A stretch of 64,000 bases of DNA, from the NCBI RefSeq assembly GCF_013373865.1, contig NC_050468.1:26678774-26742773 (forward strand), in the 5' to 3' direction. Positions 22,850 through 40,534 of the stretch are shown here, piece after piece; within the stretch, counting starts at the first letter, position 1, and each line of letters opens with the position of its first letter. Position numbers and translations under genes: made by a program. This DNA comes from Monomorium pharaonis (Eukaryota > Arthropoda > Insecta > Hymenoptera > Formicidae). Below the pieces are notes generated by a model that saw only the letters and a program-made list of their open reading frames with translations, ran no database searches and was not told where the DNA came from.

Positions 22850-23350
22850 CGAACATTAAATGTGAATTCAGCTACTAAATGGTTTTATCATGTCTCGATT
22901 TTGAGAAATTTGCAGTTAAAGTTGCAGAAAAAGATTATTTTCATGTATTTTATTGTATAATTACAGTACATGGAGAGAATTTTCTCTTAAAAATTACCCT
23001 GAAAATCGTGGTAATTATGAGACAACGTAAACCTTGAAGAATTTTACCATACTTTTAATAAATTTTGTTAGAAGTATAGGAAAATTTACAAAATTTTGCC
23101 AAATTTTATTAAAATTTTAGTCAATTTTGTCAAAAGTATAGTAAAATTCTTCAAGGTTTATGTTGTCCTACAACTACCACGATTTTCAGGGTAATTTTTA
23201 AGAGAAAATTCTTTCCATGTATATGACTTTCTGAAGTTTTATTGCAATCAAAATTAAGTACATTCTTAGGACTTTTAATCCTTTGAAAGAATTTTTTTGT
23301 GTCGGCTATGATGAACAAGGTATTCATAGTTAAATATGGACTGTACGTTA
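22850..23350. repeat. Diverged duplicate B, interrupted by a foldback MITE
   Basis: Same block order as 21797-22050: TGTCTCGATTTTGAGAAATT, AAAGATTATTTTCATGTATT, CAATCAAAATTAAGTA, TTTTTTTGTGTCGGC. The element at 22969-23219 sits between the second and third blocks. Confidence 0.6.
22969..23219. mobile_element. 251-bp foldback MITE with ~110-bp arms, TA target duplication
   Basis: The ends are CATGGAGAGAATTTTCTCTT and the complement of CATGGAAAGAATTTTCTCTT. Near-perfect complementarity continues through AAAATTACCCTGAAAATCGT and AACCTTGAAGAATTTTAC, so almost the entire element folds into a hairpin. TA at 22967-22968 and 23220-23221 is the probable target duplication, pointing to a Tc1/mariner-mobilised MITE. 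There is no coding capacity. The few arm mismatches suggest a recent insertion. Confidence 0.85.
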
Positions 23351-23359
23351 AAGATTATG

Positions 23360-26300
23360 ACGCGGAAAAGTTGTGAATTAGGTCATTTCTCAAATCGGCA
23401 ATTTATCAAATAGTTTTCAACTATTTCTTTAAGCTTAAGGGTTTTTAAGTTCGCTGAATATATAAAATCGATATCACAATAGACAAACTTGAAATTTAAT
23501 ATAATAGATTCAATATAATGGATGTCCAAATGTAAAAAATAATTGAATTTTTGCAAATATTTATGTATAAGAGCTTTTTATGATACGAATTTAATGATAA
23601 AACTAACGAATTCCAAAGATCAAAATAGTGTAATCAAGTGGCCGATAACAATTAAATTTGAGCAAAAAATCTCATTTACTGATTTTTTTACATAAACGCG
23701 GACAAAAATTTTCGAGCAAATTCTTTTTGTACGTAGCTTTCCCAGAGATGCGTTTGCTAAATTTCCGGAGGACATTGCGATCGTTTCTATATGTACGTAC
23801 GTAGCTTCGTAGTAATTACTTTCTCACTCTTTTTTTGCCACCGAGCATTGATCAATGGGCTCTTATCTCGCAGAAAAACGGAGAAAGCGAAGGCACAGAG
23901 CATCCGTATCGGACGAGAATGCGGGCATTTTCTTCTCAGACCGCGAGCGAGAGAGGGAGGAGAGGGTGAGGGAGAGAAAGAGAAAGAGAGAGAGAGAGAC
24001 CTTCACACGCGTATCACGGCGATTTGTGTGCATAATCAATTTGCTCGTGCATCCCGCGGATTGGCGGAAGCTCGATAAAGCGCGACGGCGTTTGATCGCG
24101 TAGGATTGGCTGGAAAGCCGACGGATGCCATGTATACGTATACACGAAATCTCGACTAACCGTGCACGGTACAAAGCGTACGGTTTGCGTACGCTTATAT
24201 TGTGCCCGGTCTGTCGCGTGCGTGCGTGCGCGCGTGCACGCGCCTGGCAAACACTTCAATGCGCGGCACAATCGGAAAGGGTGAGAGAGGACGGGGGTAC
24301 AGGGGGCTGTTCAAACAGACGAATACATTTTCATGGAATGCAAAATATGGAGCGACGGTTACTGCCGCTCCATGAATTAGTGAACACGGTCTCCATCTCC
24401 GTACGCGTATTTCACCGGGCTGATAGCGAATTCCTTCCTCGCTCCGGCTGACAACCATAATTCACAGTTCACGGTTAAGCGTAACCTTAACCCTTTCAAC
24501 CCCCGCACTGCTCTCGCGGAATGACAGCGTAATATTGAAACGTTCCGGTACGGGATGATGTTTAAGGGGATATTTAGTCTGCCGTTTAATTCTAATCGGA
24601 TCCGATTTTCGACGTTTAAGTTCATTAGGGGGGAAATTACGTGAAATTCATATGTACATACAATATCTATCTCTTCTCCAATTATTTATACGTAGGCAAT
24701 AGTTGATGAATTGTTTATTTTTGCATTATCTACTTCTGTATATTATATTATTATCTGAGAATAATAGAGTTAACATAAGCTTATTAAATATATCATAATT
24801 CTATTGATTTGAGCTTATTCAATTTATCACAATTTATGCATAATATAAAAAAATGGAGCGTCACGTGATTTCAACGATTTTGAGTTTTTCAAGATTTAAT
24901 TATTTAAGTAATTGTAAGTCAAAACTTAAACCGAAATTATTGACAGCTGAAGAATAGCTTTTTATTTATTTTTTGTACATAAATTCACTTCGATGTATTG
25001 AAGAAAATTCGTTTACAAAAATGCATTTTTCCTTATAGCTTAATTTTAACAGAATAATACGACAGTGTTTTCAATTTGTTTTGGAAGAGTTACGCCAAGT
25101 ACTATAGATTGGTTAATCTTATGTGAAACGAGTTTATGTACAAAATGAATTCTTGTCGTCTTTTCTCACGAAAGCAAATTTTGATGTTGTAAAGAAAAAT
25201 GCCGAGATATTGTATAGTTTCTCTGAGAGAGCGTATCCGACTTATATTTATTTGTCAGACGGTACAAGATCGTTTTCTCGTAGATGTCTCACGGATACGA
25301 TTTGTGGCGGTTTTTCCGCAAACGTGTGTATTCGATTACAAATAACGATATAAAGTACGTCTTTTGAACGACGAAATAAATTTATCATTGGGTATATGAA
25401 GCCGCGATTAATCGAGTATACTCATCGAGTATATCCGCATACGTGTGGCTTTATTTTTTTTCCTTCGAGAATGAAAGCTGTTAATTTTTTACATAACACG
25501 CAACGTACAAATGAAAGTTTCTGATGATTTTTTTTCAACATAATTTAAATGAACAAAATTAACATTTTATTACATCAAAGGACGATCCAAAGCATAGAAT
25601 GAATTTTTGCGAATTGTGTTGAGGTAATTCAATTAGCGTTCTCTGCGTAAATTGAAAAACGCAGAGGAAAATTGTATATATTTCGCAATATAACATTACG
25701 AAGATTTATGTGTACTATATTTGCTATTAAATATCACTGTCCTTTATATGATGAGAAAAAATTTATTGTATCTTTTAATTTGCAAAGAGTTATGAATTTG
25801 TCTCTTTCTTTTTTTTTTCTCGATCGCTCTTTCTCGCACTTTATAATTTATTAGAAAAGGTACAGTATATATTTCTGCTTAAAGCCGTAGCTTAATTTAA
25901 ATACAAGCCCGATATCTGAGAATAATATTGTCTATAACCAAAATATTGGAAGGAAGTATTGAACAGCTGCAATAAATTTATATTGGATGTTGTAGATATA
26001 TAATATAAAAGTTCTCCGTGGTGGCAAAAACGCTCTTAATGTTCCATAAAATAATAACATAAAAATTAAAAGAACGATTATACTCTTGCGAGACTGTAAT
26101 AAAAACACGGTAATACCTCCATTATTAATTTCTCCATAGCTGACACAAAAGAGAGAAGGGGGAAAGAAAGAATTGTTTAAAATTATAGTTTTACTTACCC
26201 GCACAACAGAATGACACGGTACAATTAACATGTCAATCGAACGCAAGTGGTTTGTTCGGCGTGATTATTCGATCTCTCTCTCCCCCTCCCCTTTTCCTCT

Positions 26301-27380
26301 CTCTCTCTTTTTTTCTGTCTTTTTCCATAAAACTTTTCACACAAATAAACGAGAGCGGCATTTTTTTGAAAACGTTCTACAAACTGCCGATATTAATTAC
26401 TGGTTTTATTATGTTGCCAGTTTTGCACTAGTAATTACACGCGTGTAACATTGTCCACAAAATTTTCGGGACAACATTTTACGTCTCGTATGTCTTTTAT
26501 TGCCGGTAAATTTTTCCCCCGCTGTAATGTTAAACGGTTGGCCGAGTTTTGCGTTCTACAAACAGCAGGCTTCATAAAGTGCGATGAAAATAACGAAAAC
26601 ACAAGACCGAATTAACTAGACTCGGAAATCTGTCATTTGTTATTGTTGTCGTTGCTGCTGTTATTGTTATTACACAACAAAATAGCCTCGATTTTTTCCC
26701 CTTTTTCCTTTATTGTTTTTTTTTAATTATTATTTGGATGAAACACGACGACTACTCTTATCCGTTCAATGGAAGTAATTACTTCGTCGTATATATGAAC
26801 GGGATTTGCTTCATCGTGCACTTGGGATATATTGCGCTAATTATGGGTTTCACAAATAAGCCAGCAGGCCGTTAATTTTCGAGGTAATTAACACGAGGGA
26901 ACCTCGTTCCCTCAATATAGGAAACACAATCTGTGATTTCAATTTCGGTTGACGTGTTGTCGATTTCGTCCGATAAATAGTGTAAATCTACAACAATCTT
27001 GGACGCGATGATCCCTCCCAAATCGATTCATTACGGGCGGGGGAGGGGGGAGGGAGATGGGGGAGAGAGAGCGTGAGCCGATGGCAGACTGTGCTTAATC
27101 GGCTGTGCTTAAACAATGCACTTCCTCCACGGTCCGGTATCCTGCTATAAATAAACAAGCGCGCTCGCCGACCGAAATTTTCGCTCAAATCCATCGTGGT
27201 GTTATCACGCGGAACAGCATATTTAGGCCGCGAAAATATACATACATAATCTCTGGGTTCCTGTTGCGCATTTAGCGTCAAATATGGCTGGCCATTCTCT
27301 AAAGCTTCGTTTACATTTAACGGAATTACCGTGCAACCACTGGCGTTAAATCCGAGATGGGAATATGAGCTGGAGTGTGT

Positions 27381-27384
<4 letters not shown>
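23360..27384. other. Gene-free stretch, AT-rich with CpG-rich islands
   Basis: CpG-rich around 23880-24620, with GA-rich words at 23940-24000. AT-rich from 24640 on, with T-rich and CT-rich patches at 25800 and 26270-26320. An 8-bp stem (TCTCTGCG / CGCAGAGG) lies near 25638-25664. No conserved protein, RNA gene or mobile element was recognised. Confidence 0.4.

Positions 27385-27421
<37 letters not shown>
27385..27421. repeat. (GA)n microsatellite
   Basis: About 18 uninterrupted GA units. The poly-Ser/Leu frame on the minus strand through it is spurious. Confidence 0.95.
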
Positions 27422-27422
<1 letters not shown>

Positions 27423-27423
<1 letters not shown>

Positions 27424-30400
27424 ACGCTATCTTCTATAACGTAAGCATCTCCTATAATTTAGAGCGGAACAACATTCACCGTACTTTACGGTAAGGATGC
27501 GAATCAATACGAGAGATACCCGATAATTGATGAATATAATATATTTCTAGATTTTTACCCTTGTTTTTACCTCGTTAAAATTTAGCGTCAAAATTGGTGT
27601 TCAAAGAATCTACCCAAGTCTGTAAACGAACGTTTGCTTCATGGAGAATTTTAACGAGAAAAGAAATACCGCGGCGTATCAGTACGCGATTGCGAACGTT
27701 AAAATGCGCGCGTTATTACACATCGTACAGCACGATATAATCGTGTGAGACTTTATAAGGAATTTTCGAGAGAGTTACGCATTTCCTATATTATCTGAAA
27801 AACAAAAAAGCAACGGAACATCTCGCATTCAATTCGCGAGCTTTTGTCCGAGAATAGCGCGTCTGAATTTTTCACGACTTTCCGCCTTATCGGGTTCCGT
27901 AATTCTTCAACTCCGTTGAAAACTATTTTGGCCGCGAGAGTTTCTCTTATTAATCGCATCCCTGGATGTGGTGACCCGGCAGTGAAAAATTCGCTATTTT
28001 AAAAGACGCGATGAATTATTTCGCATTGGCCTGTATTCTAATTCCGCGTGCTTTACCCAAATTTTAAATGCAAACCGTAGTGTTTTGAAGTTATATCAAC
28101 GTAATATTTTACACCGCGAGCGTTCTAAGAGAAGATTGCAAGCTCTCTCTCTCTCTCTCTCTCTCTTTTTTCTTACTTTCTTAATAACGAATGAAATTTA
28201 AAAAAATGCGATATCATTACTTTTATTATTCCTTATTTGTCGATTGCATTGTTAAACATTTTAATAACGAATTTTCATGCACAAATTACAATTTTTGTAA
28301 CGAAAAGATTATTCAGGCTCACTAATTATCCGCTGCGCATTATTGCATCTTGTTTTAACTATTTTTAGCTTATCCCCCTCTTTAATCTCTCTCTCTAATT
28401 AAAATATAAATTATGTTTACCACTTGCACGTACATAAAAGTTGAACTAATAGATAAGCACGGCCCGGGGAATTGCCACTGTTACGTGAAAAAGTAGAAAT
28501 GCATTTTCACCATTGGGCGAATTTTTTTGGTCCCGTGTACAAAGCAAGCGCCAGTCAAACGCGGAATTCATCGAGTATGGAAAAAAATGGGATTGAATTT
28601 TTATTCTTTCGCGTGTTTCACACAGGCGTTGGGACGCGGTGTATTTTCGCCTCTATTCATTTACGGGTACCACGCCAGCCAATAGGGTACAATGAATACT
28701 GTGAATTATCGGCCGGTTTTACCCCTTTTTTCCGCGTGCGAATCTCGAAGCGTAAGATTCGATGAAACTATTCCAGTGCATTCGGTGTATTCGATGACCG
28801 CCCCTTACAGCATGTATCTATCTATCGATTTGTTGTTAAACCCTTTTGTTAACAGCTGCGACCAAAAAGAGGTTCTTTTTCCTTTTTAAACAAAGGCTTA
28901 CGTTTAAGTGTCGCTACATCCAAGTAAATTCGTGCAAATGATGTTTACACGGCGAACATTAAATTCGCATGCATTTCCTTTATACAGATAGCTAAAGCCG
29001 AGCTGCCTTATACGAACCCGCTTGTCTGCCAGATTATGATCATAAATGGTTCCGTTGCAATATGCATATCGTGAGGTGCAATCTTAGCGGGCTTAACCCT
29101 CTTCAAGCTTAGTGAATGACATAATTCGCGCTACATCCATCATTATAGCCTACTTATCGGATGAATTATTCTCAAGGTATCGCCCTCCCCGGCGATAAGA
29201 GAGACAATCCAATAGAAACCCGCATAATCATTAAACTTTATTAAGTTGCGGTCAGAGGCAAGATCAACACGTTTACGGCCAACGTCATATTTGAATGATA
29301 TATACGAGCTGGTTTGCGGTTTCGCTTCTCACCATACGCCACTGTCGTATATATCAGGGTAACCAAAGATTTACATCCACGCTTATATTCACGTACAGAG
29401 AGGTACAAAACGGTGATCTCTTTCCTTGTTAGAAAGGAGTTTTCATCTCCACGCTCATTATTTCACCATTAAATGATTAATTTGAGTTTTGAATCAGTTG
29501 GAAAGGTCAAAGTTTTTTTTTTTTTTTTTTAATCTGTAAATACACGAAAACGCACGGAAATAATAAAAATATTTCAACTCCGAATGGTAATTTATAACTA
29601 CATTACTCAGTCTAATATTTAAGTAGAAATAAATTGAACGTAGGGAATTGATCAAAGGATCCTCGCTACGTAAGACATACTCAGCACAGTCGAAACTTTA
29701 TCAGTCGAAATGGGGAAGATATTAAGATGATTGCACAGAGATGTACGGGATTTCAGCACTTTGACGCGCGCTTTCGGCAAATGAATTCACGAAATTATAT
29801 ACAGAGCCCGTCCGATTATAGCGCGGAGTTTGTCACTGAGATTTTTGAACACCGCTTTACACTCACTGACCCATTTCACTCATCTCTCTCGTGAAACACG
29901 CTAACTCGACTCCGCCATCATCCCGGGCGGCGACGGGGGTCACCGCAGGATCCGTGTCGCCTATGAATCTCGCTGTCCGATCGGCCATCCTGGTGCCACC
30001 GAATAGATTTCCGTCGTCGGAAGGTGATTCATTTCTGACTGGCACAGAGGTTCGAGAGAGGACTTCTCATCGGCACGCGCGAAAAACGCGTAGACGCTTA
30101 AGCTCCGCGACCCGGTGGTAAACTTAGTCATTAAAATGTCATCCCCGGGGGATGCTAGCGCGAGGAGAGGAGGGGGGGGGAGGGAGAGGGTAAAGGCAAT
30201 TAGTTACTGCCATAAATTACCATTACGCGCGCGCGCGCGCGAAGCGGCGCCGGAGCTTCTAACAGGCCAACCGATCCTTTTTATTCACCGCCGTGACTCC
30301 TGATATCGGGTTAATGAAACGATGCACCGCGCGAGCACACGGGTGCCGTTGCAATCGATTTTAGTTAGGTGCAGCGGGTGTCACATCCGCACGCGTGGAT

Positions 30401-32533
30401 CGTCTTATAATATGCGCGCCGCGGGTAGGCGGCTACGAAGAAGGATAGCGGGGGAGCAAAAAGGGCACAACGGGGATGAAAAGGGAACTGTGTTGTGCAG
30501 GGAACAATATTTCAGGCTGTCTAAAATAATTGCCTTTCCGATGACACATCAGCGTGAAATCATTAATAACGGGATTAATATTCCGGATTACGTTATTTGA
30601 TCAATCATTTTAATCGATAATTCTAATCGCAGCTTATATTGTTAATATCGACTGGCGCCGTCGCTTTGTAAACATTTACGCTTTCAATAAAATGTAATTT
30701 ACGTTAGGTGATACTTTAAATTAATATTCATTTGTATCGGATAAATTTTGCCTGGCACACAAATGAATATTAATTTTGTAGAAAAAGTGTGCTACACACA
30801 CCACACGTGTTTGATGCGCGGGAACTTATATGTATAGCCGTTTGAAATACGTTGTTAATTTTCATGGATATTCGCAAATCATTAACCGCTATCGTAAATC
30901 ATTAGCTTACCGACTGATCCTGGCGTGCGGTCAATTCGATATATCGCCGCGTTCATATTTCGGGATGTTATTGCCGGAAGCACTCGTTAATGGGCCAGCC
31001 AGAGGAAACGGAGATACGTGGGGAGTCCATGCTACGCGCGGCGTGCAGGTATATTACCGGGATACCGTTTTTCCGGTGACAATATTGAGAGTGGAAACGC
31101 GCCATTGTCCTCCGGCTTGGTATAAATCTAATTGTAAGGTTGGCCGCGAATTGCTATGTACACATGAATCTTTCGCGGATGCCCGGAATGCATTCTCCCC
31201 TGAACGTCGCACGAAAATATATTTTCAAGATAAAAATAATGATACTGCACAGTAATACACCTTTGCTCTTAAAGCGGAAATAGGTCTTTTAACCACTTAA
31301 GATTGGAGGGAGGAAGGGATGGTTTTAAAAAATCGGTGAAATTTCGGTTACAATGATTTTTTGGATCGCTGATTATGAATCTACTATCAGAATTCCAAAA
31401 TTAAAAATGACGGATTCAATATACATGAATAGACAAAAATGATAAGATTTGATATATTTTCATTAGTAGTTTCGAATCTTTATTTATAATTGTTTTTTGA
31501 TATATGATTTGAATTGCAACTATTGTTTTGAAATTTGAAATAAAAAAAAACAAGAGAAAGAACAAAAAACCATCAGTAAATGGAATACGCTACGTTCCTG
31601 TTACTCTAGTTTTAACTGAGAGCAGTTTCTTGTTACGAAATAATAAAAAAAAAAAAACGTAAAAAGTGTTTTACGCTTAGCTTTTTCAATTTGCTATTTT
31701 TTCCTACTATATTGGATTCGCCATTTTTAATTTGGAAACTCTAATTGCAGATTTATAATTTGCAATTCTAAAAGTTTAGAAGGACAAAGATTGTAAAAGC
31801 GATTGAAAAATATCAATGTTTTCCATTATTTTTCTCCTGTTGAATCTGCTGTTTAAAATTTTAAAAATTTGATAGTAAGTTTTATAATCGATCATGATTA
31901 ATTTCTGTTTTCGTTTTTTTTTTTATGAACATGAGAATCATAAATATCGATATTAAAAATATTATACATATCTTACACTTTTAAAATATAGTAAACTGCA
32001 ATTTTTTTATGTAAATATTTTAAATTTGAATTTTGTCCAAGGATAGAACAAAATATTTACATTTTTACGTCGCACTGGTTTTATTAAAATTTATTTCACA
32101 TTTTTTAAATATCTATCGTAAGATTTAATTTGACAAATACCAACGTGTAACAGAAGTTATCGCCGAGGTAGTCAGCCTCTCTAACTTTTCGAAGAATCCG
32201 TTTTCTAACCCGACGGCAATTAGGTGTCACATGTCGCGCATATATTCTCCGTTATTAGACCCATCGATCCGTTCGCGCGAGATGGATTAAGGAAAATTCA
32301 ATGTTCAAATATAATAAGGCGAAGGAACGTTCAATTACACAGGTCGAGAGCAAATCGCCATACCTCGCGTCGAGCTACCCGCGCTCGCGGTCGCCGAATT
32401 TGGGCCGTACATTTCGTTAATGAGACGGGACGGGGGTGCCGTGCGGGGGAAACGATTAAGGTTTGTAACCTGTGGTTAAAGCCCCGCTGGCGTATCTGTC
32501 CACACGCGGAACAAGCGTCAGTTCCGTACAATG
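27423..32533. other. Gene-free stretch
   Basis: Mixed composition with a CT tract (28143-28166), a T tract (29514-29531) and a CpG-rich block at about 29880-30480 that includes (CG)7 near 30227-30240. The 141-codon frame at 30830-31255 has no recognisable domain or splice context. From 31300 to 32160 it is AT-rich and featureless. Confidence 0.4.
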
Positions 32534-32545
32534 GCGCGCGCGCGC

Positions 32546-32612
<67 letters not shown>
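32534..32612. repeat. (CG)n then (CA)n microsatellite
   Basis: About 13 bp of CG run into about 65 bp of CA. His/Thr and Cys/Val repeat frames over it are artefacts. Confidence 0.95.
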
Positions 32613-32615
<3 letters not shown>

Positions 32616-34183
32616 GAACCATTGGCACAGGAATCGCCGAAAATGGAAGCGAATTATCGAATTTTCGAGATATTGGCATTCGGAGCGACGTCGCACACAT
32701 CGCCTCGACGTTTACACGCTACACGTACGAGATGTCCCGGGAAATGCAGGCGGTGCGCGCGAGATTCATCTCCCTCGAGGGGAGGAGTTCCGAGAAGAAG
32801 TTTCGTCTCAACAAAAACTTACCTTGTACTTTGTCCCTCCTTCCTCCCCCAAATGCTAATCCCCAATCGTTTCTACTACGGCCGAATCGAAATCTCATTA
32901 AAGTAACGGCTGATAAAAGAATTATCAAGTTAGTCTTGTCTTAGCGCAAACTGCTGAAGACATTTCGCGCTATTCGGGGAAAACGGCCGGGAGTTGCACG
33001 CTGAATATTCAACGTTTGTGGAGCGCCTAGTAATCTCCGAGTCTTTTTGATCTGAGTATAATATTCGAGCGCATGGAAAAGCTAAAAGGAAAATCTTGCA
33101 AGACTATTTAATATCTCTTTGTTTGAAATATGCGCGAAACCTGCGTTATTTAATTGATGTTGTTAATTAACTTCGTCCCGCAGAGAGAAAGAGGTGGAGG
33201 AGGAGGCGGGCGGGAGGCTAATACCTCAGAATTAACGTTCGAGCTTTATTGGATCATTGTAATTAGTGCCCCCGCGCGCGCGCGCGCGCCCGTTCATTCA
33301 TTTGCAAAATCCGTAAATGGAGGGTGTGCGTTAGATTTGCGTTAGATTTTATTAAACCGCCCCTCGCGCGGGAAGTACACGTGACGCAGCTCTGCATCAT
33401 CCGCGAGTGACGCGTGTTCGCGCGAATAATCGCTTATTAGGTTACTAGGCACTTCAAATGCTTTTTCGCTGTAGCCCCGCAAATTTAAATTGCCCTGTAA
33501 CTTGATAAATATTCTGGCGTGTATTTGTTCCGTAAATCACGCGGCATGAGGCTTTTGCAGGGCACCGATGCGGGAAACGTCATATACGTGCTACCCCCTC
33601 GAAAAAAAAGGGGAAAAACAAGTGCCCGCTGCAGCGGCACACGCGCAATTTCGCGCGTTGTTGGATAAATCTGTCGTTTAATACGCGCCGCATTTAAACG
33701 CGAGCGGGATTGTTTTCAAAGTTACGATACTACTTTTGCCAAATGCCGTTGAACGACTTCCGTTCCCGTGGTTGATCTGCCTGTCCATTCGCGAATCTAT
33801 TTCTCTGTTTCATATAAAAATTCTTCAGTCCTCTTGAATCACGCGTTTAATGGGCACTTCTGATATCGTGTACGTAGAAACGAATAACCTCCGACAATTA
33901 ATCTCTACGCATAAAGTCCGCGATATGTGTTTACTTACAGCAAGATTAAAGTAATTTTTTCCCTTCTGAGAGATTTATATTTCTCTCTCAGCCTTTTCGA
34001 GTTTCCCTAGCCGCAAGCGTTGCAGTAAATGAATAAATATAAAACGTTGCTTTGCGTCCGAACCAGGTAGCACTGACGCCTTGTGACACACATCCGTACA
34101 ACGAAAATTGTTTTATGTTGTGCAAAAAAAGCATCACTTATTTTACATTTTACGGAATTTTTATTAAAAAACGCACAATTATA
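32613..34183. other. Gene-free, partly CpG-rich DNA
   Basis: Only simple repeats are seen, such as (CG)n near 33275-33288. No coding or RNA signal was recognised. Confidence 0.4.
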
Positions 34184-34507
34184 TCGAGAGAGAAAAATAG
34201 TTGTAGTAGCCATAACATCACTATAATTTATAGTCATTTTTAGACCCAACCATATTTTTATAGTTATTCAGAAATATAAATTATAGTTTGTTTAAACTAT
34301 GTTAAGTTTTCATAATCATAATATTGATTGCCATAAGTTGTATAGTCAATCAAAATGGAGATTTTAATACAGTATGCTGCATCATAAAACAATCACGGTT
34401 ATTATTACCAATATTATAGTAATAATTATTATAAAAATGATATTGCTGACTATAATTATCTTATTATACAATTATAGTCGCATATATCACATATTTTTCT
34501 CTCAGCA
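34184..34507. mobile_element. MITE with TIR ...GAGAAAAA (copy 2)
   Basis: The ends TCGAGAGAGAAAAATA and TTTTTCTCTCAGCA form an imperfect inverted repeat. Internal blocks match the copy at 48 kb, for example ATCACTATAATTTATAGT, CCCAACCATATTTTTATAGT, AAATATAAATTATAGTTT and TTTTCATAATCATAATAT. It is about 320 bp with no ORF of its own. Confidence 0.75.
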
Positions 34508-39409
<4,902 letters not shown>

Positions 39410-39903
39410 CGACGCGGTAAACGAGAGAGATGATTGCGCGCGAGTGCTCATTGACAATACCGGACAATGCGTTTATACAATTATTCAACGTGTAAATCGA
39501 ATTGAGCGCCGCCAACGCGGAATTGATTGAGAGTATACAATGGTAATGATCGAATATTAACATGGCCTAGATGGAGCACAGCTTTATTTTTTGTAATATC
39601 ACGAGCAGAATGAACTCAATTTTCCTTGTGTACGCTTTTTTATCTATTTTTTTTTTAAGCGTTCTAAAGAATCTTTTTAATCGCGTTTTAATTATTATTT
39701 TCTATTATCTCTTTAATCCATTGAATTAAGTTTTACGAAAATCGATTAACTACTATAGAACAGGATAAAATTATCCAAGAAGCGAGGGCGATTAAAGATA
39801 TCGAAATGTAATAAATGTAATTTATTCACGTATATATTCAATAAAATATAAGACAAAAATAAATTACATTTGCTGTATTTTGATTATAACTTCGATTAAG
39901 GTA

Positions 39904-40507
39904 TATTAAGCTGGCTGAGTCATATCATCAGAACACATCGATTTCTATATTGCAATTATTTGCTAATTATTTGCTACTTTTTGCTGAACAACAATTTTTT
40001 TACTCCTGCCAAAAAAAAAGTTACTATTTGTAACTTTTTTTGGTTAGAACAAACAAATTTTTTTGTCATCAAAAGATAGAAAATAATTAAGCAAATAATT
40101 CCCATATTATTATTTGCTAATTATTTTATAAATATAAACAAAATAAATTAAAGAATCATCGATACATGGATTTTTTGCTAATTATTTGCTACCTTTTTGG
40201 TGAGAAAAAAAATTTTTTTGTTTCAGCCAAAAAAGTTACAAATGGTAACTTTGGCTAAAGCAAAAAATTCTTTTTATCACCAAAGGCTAGCAAATAATTA
40301 GCAAATAATTTCTATATTAATGATTTTTTAATTTGGTTAATGCATATGGATTTTTTTCTATTGCTTAATATTAAGCTATCTAGCCATTGGTATTTTTTTG
40401 GCTGGAGCAAAAAAATTTTTTTTCCAGCAAAAAATAGCAAATAATTAATAAATAATTCCAATGTAGAAATCGATGTGTTCTGATGATATGGCTCAGTCAG
40501 CTTAATA
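39904..40507. mobile_element. 604-bp MITE with ~40-bp terminal inverted repeats
   Basis: The left end TATTAAGCTGGCTGAGTCAT is mirrored by the right end. Complementarity continues through ATCATCAGAACACATCGATT for about 40 bp with two mismatches. TA is present outside each end (39902-39903, 40508-40509). TTAA inside each tip makes a TTAA duplication equally possible. The interior repeats TTATTTGCTAATTATTTGCT and its complement several times. There is no ORF. Confidence 0.85.
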
Positions 40508-40534
40508 TATCTCTTCGATTATAACTTCGATCGC

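Noticed and set aside
30830..31255. 141-codon plus-strand ORF
   Set aside because: No recognisable motif, no promoter or splice evidence, and alternative-frame composition similar to neighbouring non-coding DNA. Protein searches could overturn this.
32224..32906. 211-, 144- and 121-codon ORFs with His/Thr or Cys/Val repeats
   Set aside because: They run through a CA microsatellite, are mutually overlapping, and have no recognisable flanking domain.
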